Shown here piece after piece: positions 59,052-64,000 of a stretch of DNA of 64,000 nucleotides (position 1 is the first letter of the stretch; each line of letters starts with the position of its first letter). The notes under the pieces are model-generated. The model was not told where the DNA came from, ran no database searches, and saw only the letters and a list, made by a program, of their open reading frames with translations. The position numbers and the translations under genes were made by a program. The DNA comes from Sindora glabra (lineage: Eukaryota > Streptophyta > Magnoliopsida > Fabales > Fabaceae): positions 46,627,275 through 46,691,274 of the forward strand of contig CM035234.1 in NCBI GenBank assembly GCA_020226215.1, given 5' to 3'.

Positions 59052-60425
59052 TGATAAATGCACAATTTCACTTAAATTTTATGTGTTTTATCACTCATTT
59101 ACTTAGTATCTTGTGCAAATTAATTGAAAAGGATACTTAAATGCTCAATATTTTGTTTTCAGGTTTTGAAGTGACACATTTGAGCATTAGAAAAGGATCC
59201 GAAGTCAAAACCGTGCAAGTTATGGAGAATCGAAGCAAGGTTACTCACCTAGCAAAGAACACGGGGTATGGGAACCCCGTGTGGGAGGTCGTGTTTCTTT
59301 CCGGACCGCTTCGAAGCTTCACTGAGCTGTTCGCAGAAGAACACGGGGTACAACATGGGCCGTGTCATATATCGTGTATCATTCTGACCAGCCTTCGCAA
59401 AAGAACACGGGGTACAACATGGGCCGTGTCATACCCCGTGTATCATTCTAACCATCCTTTGCAAAAGAACACGGGGTACAACATGGGCCATGTCATACCC
59501 TGTGTACATTACCCGTATAAGTTTTGTGCGAAAAATCAAGAGAGAAAAAAGAAGAAACCAAAAATTAAAAGAGGAGCTGCTGGGAGAAACCCTAGGAGAG
59601 ACCCAAACTCACCAAGGGCAACTTCTAACGTGGATTCAAGCAAAGGATTGAAGATTCAAGCAAGGAATTTGTAGAGCTTCATGAATTGTTTGAATTCCCT
59701 CTTTGTTTTCTAGTTTTCTTCTAATTTTGTAATATTTTCACACTAAACCCTTGTACTCAGCTTGGGTGAACTTGTTCATGGATTTATGGAATTGAATTTT
59801 ATATAATCTAGCTTGATTTACTGTTGATTTATGATTTGATTATGCTGTTTTGTACTTGAACAAACCAGTACTTCCAGAATATTGGATTTGTGTTATGGAT
59901 TAATTGATTCTAGGTTGAAATGACCAATTAATTAATCGGACCTTGCATGATCATTGGGAATATCAATTAGACTTAGGAATTAAGCTAATTGGATTCTTTT
60001 GCACAGGATGAAATGTCTGAAAATGGATTCTAAAGCAATGTTAATGCAACCTAGATGAGTGATTACTAGAGAAATTTTGGGCACTTAATCTTTTGGTTAG
60101 TAGCTAGTAGCCTTGCAATGAGGTATAGCTTATTTTTGGTAATCCAGCAATCTAAATTAACAGTAAACTAAGTTAGAGGATTATATTCATTCCATAATGA
60201 AATGTACAAGGGAACCTTAAGCTGAGTACGCTTTCATTTCATTGAATTAAACCTTTTTGATAACTAAACTCTGTTTTACCTTTTACCCTTAATTCCCAAT
60301 ATCAATCGATACACCTAGATAATTTTTCTTAAAATTCAGTTAGTATTCAACGTTCAATCCCTGTGGAGACGATATCTTTTATACTATAACTCGACTTAAC
60401 CCATGCACTTGCAGGATAACGGTCA
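59052..60425 (+). mobile_element. Gypsy-type solo LTR, 1374 bp, AGTTT target duplication
   Basis: Same family and orientation as 55758-57239: TGATAAATGCAC to GGATAACGGTCA, flanked by perfect AGTTT at 59047-59051 and 60426-60430. The minisatellite zone is shorter and more regular than in the sister copy. A 177-codon open frame (59141-59674) crosses it but has no protein-like features beyond the repeat. Confidence 0.93.
59260..59515. repeat. Palindromic minisatellite in second solo LTR
   Basis: Units near 59340, 59404 and 59469 read GAACACGGGGTACAACATGG then GCCGTGTCATACCCCGTGTA, 64-65 bp apart, preceded by a diverged unit at 59260. Arms CACGGGGTA and TACCCCGTG are exact 9-bp complements. Near-identity of the last units suggests recent homogenisation. 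Confidence 0.88.
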
Positions 60426-60869
60426 AGTTTTATTAAATAAATTAACTAATTGTTCCTCAATTCTAATATATGTACAACTAATAGCCCTTTTCCTAAAGTT
60501 TCTACCTAACAAAATGACAATTAACTTTTATATGTTTTTTTCATTCATGCAAAATCAAATTTGTAGCAATATTAGTCACCCTATTGTCACACCATATCTA
60601 TATAGTTCCAAAAGATTCAATTTCAAGTTAATAAAGAAGGGAGGAAATCTATACAAGCTTTAATATAGCATAGGTTAAGGCTCAATACTAAAACTCGACA
60701 CTTGAATGATATACCACTGCTTAGTTCTTACACTTTCAAGACACAAGATTCCTACCAACAAACACACAAGACCAAGAGTGGACTTTTTATCTATAAGACA
60801 TGTTGCCTAATTTGTGTTAAAGAAACCTTTTATTCTATAATGTTTATGATTTTTATATAAAATTTCACA
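60426..60869. other. Short spacer, possible remains of the 60870 Copia fragment
   Basis: AT-rich, no recognised motif. Confidence 0.4.
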
Positions 60870-61225
60870 TCCAGGTGCCTTGTTAAGATATCTTAGGATG
60901 TGCATGATTGCATTCTAATGAAGTTCTTGGTGAGTTCATAAATTGATTTATTATACTTACCAAAAAGGTAATATTAGGTGTAGCTATGGTAAGATAGTTT
61001 AGTTCACCCACTTGTTATTTATGCCACTCTGAATCTTCTAGCAACTCACCATCTTCTAAGCTAAGTTTAATATTTAAAACCATAGGAGTATCATAAGATT
61101 TAAAGCCAAGCATTCTTATTTCTTTTGAAAGATCAATAACATATTTTCTCTTCCTTCATTGAGCAATTTCAATCCCCAAGAAATATTAAAATGCTCCTAG
61201 ATCTCTGGGTTAAAACTTAGCTTAA
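60870..61225 (-). pseudogene. Copia reverse transcriptase/RNase H fragment
   Basis: The minus strand reads REYVIDLSKEIRMLGFKSYD then TPMVLNIKLSLEDGELLEDS, and QVGELNYLTIATPNITFLVS then IINQFMNSPRTS, matching the Copia RT-connection motifs QRKYVLDLL.E.GMLG, DTPM, VGKLNYLTVTRPDI and VSQFM..P. One stop and one frameshift. No LTR or other pol domain is attached, so it is an isolated scrap. Confidence 0.85.
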
Positions 61226-61944
61226 AAAAAGCTTTAAACTTTGTGTCACAACCTATCCAGAGGGTATGTGACTAACATAGGAAGTTACTATAAGTGGCAA
61301 CCTACTAACCTTTCCTATTATATATCTAATGTAATATTTCATATACAAGTATGTTATACTTTTAAAAATAGCATGGCTTTCAAATTTCAAATATAAAAGA
61401 TATTAATAAATAATTGTGTAAGATTATCCAACTATTTTAATGCCTACCTTAATGCTAAAGTTTTTAAGTAGGCCCACTTTCATCCCATCCAATGATAACT
61501 GTACACCTAAAGGGATAAATTCCTAATAAAGACAAACAAAGAAAGGAAAAAAGTAAGTTTCTTTTAAACTCAATTAGCAAATATTAACTAATAAAGAATT
61601 ATTAAATTTAAATATTAGTATTAAAATATAAAGAGTTACAGTTAGATTATAGGGAAAAACTTTATATTTATATTCAAGATAAATGATCATATTCCTATAC
61701 CTTTGCTAAGGAAAGGATGTGAATTTACAACAATTTAACTTGACTATCAAAAGATATAACACAAGCACACACATTCTTAGATCCCAACCAAGATCTTTCT
61801 AAAAAATTATTGCATCATAGGCACACTGAAAAGTTAATCTTACTCTCATTAAAATTCATTAACAATTACATGTAAAAATCATAAGCAGTGTCCTGTTTGT
61901 AACACAAATTTCATAAGTAATAACATATTCATTAAACATTTATA
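61226..61944. other. AT-rich spacer
   Basis: No recognised feature. Confidence 0.45.
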
Positions 61945-63400
61945 TGCAAGATTTTTTCTATATTATTTCTTTTTATTTTATGCCTCTTAATATGTTACAT
62001 ATGCTTAATTTTATAGAATTAACCTTGTTGTATAATTGAGGTTTAGTTTTACAATATTTTGAAATTATTTAGTTAATATTAAATTTTTACATTATTTCAT
62101 ATTTTAGCTATATCTTGACCTCTACATATTGAATTTGGGTGATTTTTATATCATTGTAAATCTTAAATGAAGCTCTACAACTTTCATGTTTAGCTAAATC
62201 CTAGTTTAGACATCTCAAAGGTTTAATTTAGTCAAGAAGTTAAAACTTTATTTCTATCTAAGTTAAGCCAATTTTGGTTTCTAGGTCATATCTAGAGCTC
62301 TAGGGATCTAATCAAGGTGAAAACATGCCAACAGTTTCCCATGACCTAGCCCTATAACTTTAGTGTTTGAAATTTAGCAAAAATATATAGTTTTAATAGT
62401 CATACATTGGCTAGAAGTTAAACCTATGAGATTTTACTATTGTAACTTTTGTAATATTTCATTTTGTCAATTTAGGTTCTTAGCTTATAAAATTAGCAAA
62501 GCCCTATTCTTTGTAACCCGAGGAAGCATATGATTTAGGTCCATTAGATTTTAGAGGAGAGGAAAATCAGATATGGGGTTTTATGCCTCTAAAGGCAAGA
62601 TGATGCTTACATAGAATTCTAGATAGTAACATTTTATTTCGCTAAGCTTTTTCTTCTTCAGTTATGAAAGGCTAAATTTCTAGTTGATTCAAGAAATTTT
62701 AAGCTCATCTATATTTAAATTATGAGATCCTATGCTGTAATGTTGATATTTTCTAATTAATTTTGCTCTTTCCTTCATTCTTTGTGCTGATTGCTTAAAA
62801 TGCATAAGTTGAATGCTAATTTGGTATAATTTGTGTTCAACATTGTGATTTCTCGTGTTTATCTATTTTTGTATTAAATTTTGATTAGTTAATTATGATT
62901 TTTCATGTGAGAATCGAAGGTTGAGAGATGAAATTAGAGGTTTTTGGTTTAATAATTCAATTTAACTTGATTCTATTTTCAAATCAATTTCAATCAAGCT
63001 TTAAAGATTATAATAGTTGCTTAATTTTTCTAATCTTAATTGATCAAATTCTAGATAGTCATCTAGCATAGGATTCATGAATTATTGCAAAGGTTTTGGA
63101 TAAATTAAGATTGAAAAATCAATTGGAATAATTAAATATGTTTGATTTATGATTAATCCATACTAAAAGCTTTAATTTTTAAATAAACAATGTTTCTATG
63201 CCAATTTTCCTTCGCTATTATTATTGCATTTTGTTTTTATTAGTTCTTTTAAATTTCAATTCAAACCCTTCTAATTTAGTTCTATTTGCATTCATTCTGC
63301 CTTGTTTTATTTTTTGCATATTGCATCTTATTTGCTTTCCTACATTCTATCTTGTTTCACTTCTATTTGTATTCTATTTTATTTTTATTTTTGCTTTCTA
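61945..63400 (+). repeat. Third, diverged copy of the element 8 LTR
   Basis: Starts TGCAAGATTTTTTCTATATT and follows the order of the LTR at 50407 (ATGTTACATATGCTTAATTTT, GGGTGATTTTTATATCATTG, ACTTTAGTGTTTGAAA, CCTCTAAAGGCAAG). Similarity fades after about 63000, so the end is approximate. Nothing internal to a retroelement is visible downstream, so it may be a solo LTR or a truncated copy. Confidence 0.6.
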
Positions 63401-64000
63401 TTTGCATTTTATTTGCACTTTATTTATTAGTAAATCATTGAAAGAGGATATTAAGTGGATCATTAAGGGTTTAACCTAGTTTATCACCTTTTGCTATAAA
63501 ACTTTTTATTAAACTAATAATATTTAATTTTGATATGTTGTGGCATGCTTTAAACATTAACTGCACTCATTAATGTCATCATCAAATATACATAACTATC
63601 TATAACACATTCTCATCATATCATACACATAATAACTAAATAAAGAAAGCAAGTAAACTTTCTTTTAATATCCAAGTTAGCCTTATCCTTTCACAAATGA
63701 TTATTAGATCTGGTGTTCACATATCACATTATTTGCTCATCAATAAATACATGTCCTATAAGTCCCAAGGATTGCAAATATGCATCATATATCACATCAT
63801 CTCCTCATCATAAAATATATGCTTGATAAATCTTAAGGACCACAAACATGCATCACATATCACATCACTAACAAATATTACAATTCATTTCTAAGCATAA
63901 TAACAATATTAGGCAATAGAACTGCCATGCCTCCATTGCTTGGCCTTAAATATCAACTCAACAATAATTATTTGATTAATATAAATATTGCTAACATGAA
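63401..64000. other. AT-rich sequence to window end
   Basis: No recognised feature. A loose repetition of TATCACATCAT...CTCATCA wording occurs near 63720-63870. Confidence 0.45.

Noticed and set aside
59141..59674. 177-codon open frame, with a related 148-codon frame at 55847-56293
   Set aside because: Both lie within solo LTRs and cross the palindromic minisatellite. The later parts differ by frame and repeat number, and no domain is recognisable, so the open frames follow from the repeat.
61941..63480. Possible host coding sequence near the right end, including a hydrophobic 93-codon frame at 63198
   Set aside because: Phe/Leu-rich translation of T-rich DNA, overlapping the diverged LTR; no motif.

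Overview
The window is a stretch of AT-rich nuclear DNA from a flowering plant, probably a eudicot. It carries one recognisable host gene and is otherwise packed with LTR retrotransposons, solo LTRs, a MITE, a satellite-like array and unresolved AT-rich sequence. I see no rRNA, tRNA, CRISPR array or bacterial gene. The species cannot be read from the sequence.

Host gene: the minus strand carries the 5' half of a UGT80-type sterol 3-beta-glucosyltransferase gene. Five coding exons with canonical GT/AG borders and matching phases lie at 23946-23781, 21625-21444, 11866-11627, 10872-10764 and 9558-9388. They encode about 289 residues, including the GTRGDVQPF glycosyltransferase-28 region. The other half should lie left of base 1. 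Intron 2 (9.6 kb) and intron 5 (over 9.3 kb) are swollen by retrotransposons.

Layout: 1-9060, three nested Copia elements in intron 5 (element 1 minus, inside element 2 plus, inside element 3 plus). 9061-24300, the gene, with a MITE in intron 3 and, in intron 2, a large inverted repeat (two Copia LTR-gag arms facing each other around a third Copia). 24367-27434, a possible TIR-bounded element holding a satellite of palindromic units and a long TA run. 27435-30741, featureless AT-rich DNA. 30742-36555, an old Copia with both LTRs. 36887-about 38370, a diverged Copia-type LTR. 38493-42022, a 3.5-kb Ty3/gypsy-like solo LTR with TTAAG target duplications. The 3' part of that LTR and its flank (40557-43914) are tandemly duplicated at 43915-48644, and the second copy carries a later 1.37-kb solo LTR. 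50407-58584, an Athila/Tat-like element with a decayed gag-protease but no visible reverse transcriptase; its 3' LTR is split by another solo LTR (55758-57239). A sister solo LTR lies at 59052-60425. A Copia RT scrap (60870-61225, minus) and a third diverged LTR of the Athila-like family (from 61945) finish the window.

The retroelement coding regions are all broken by stops or frameshifts, so none looks autonomous. The most unusual structures are the 2.2-kb intronic inverted repeat, the 3358-bp duplication with a 4-bp microhomology junction, and the palindrome-rich repeats in the satellite and in the paired solo LTRs.
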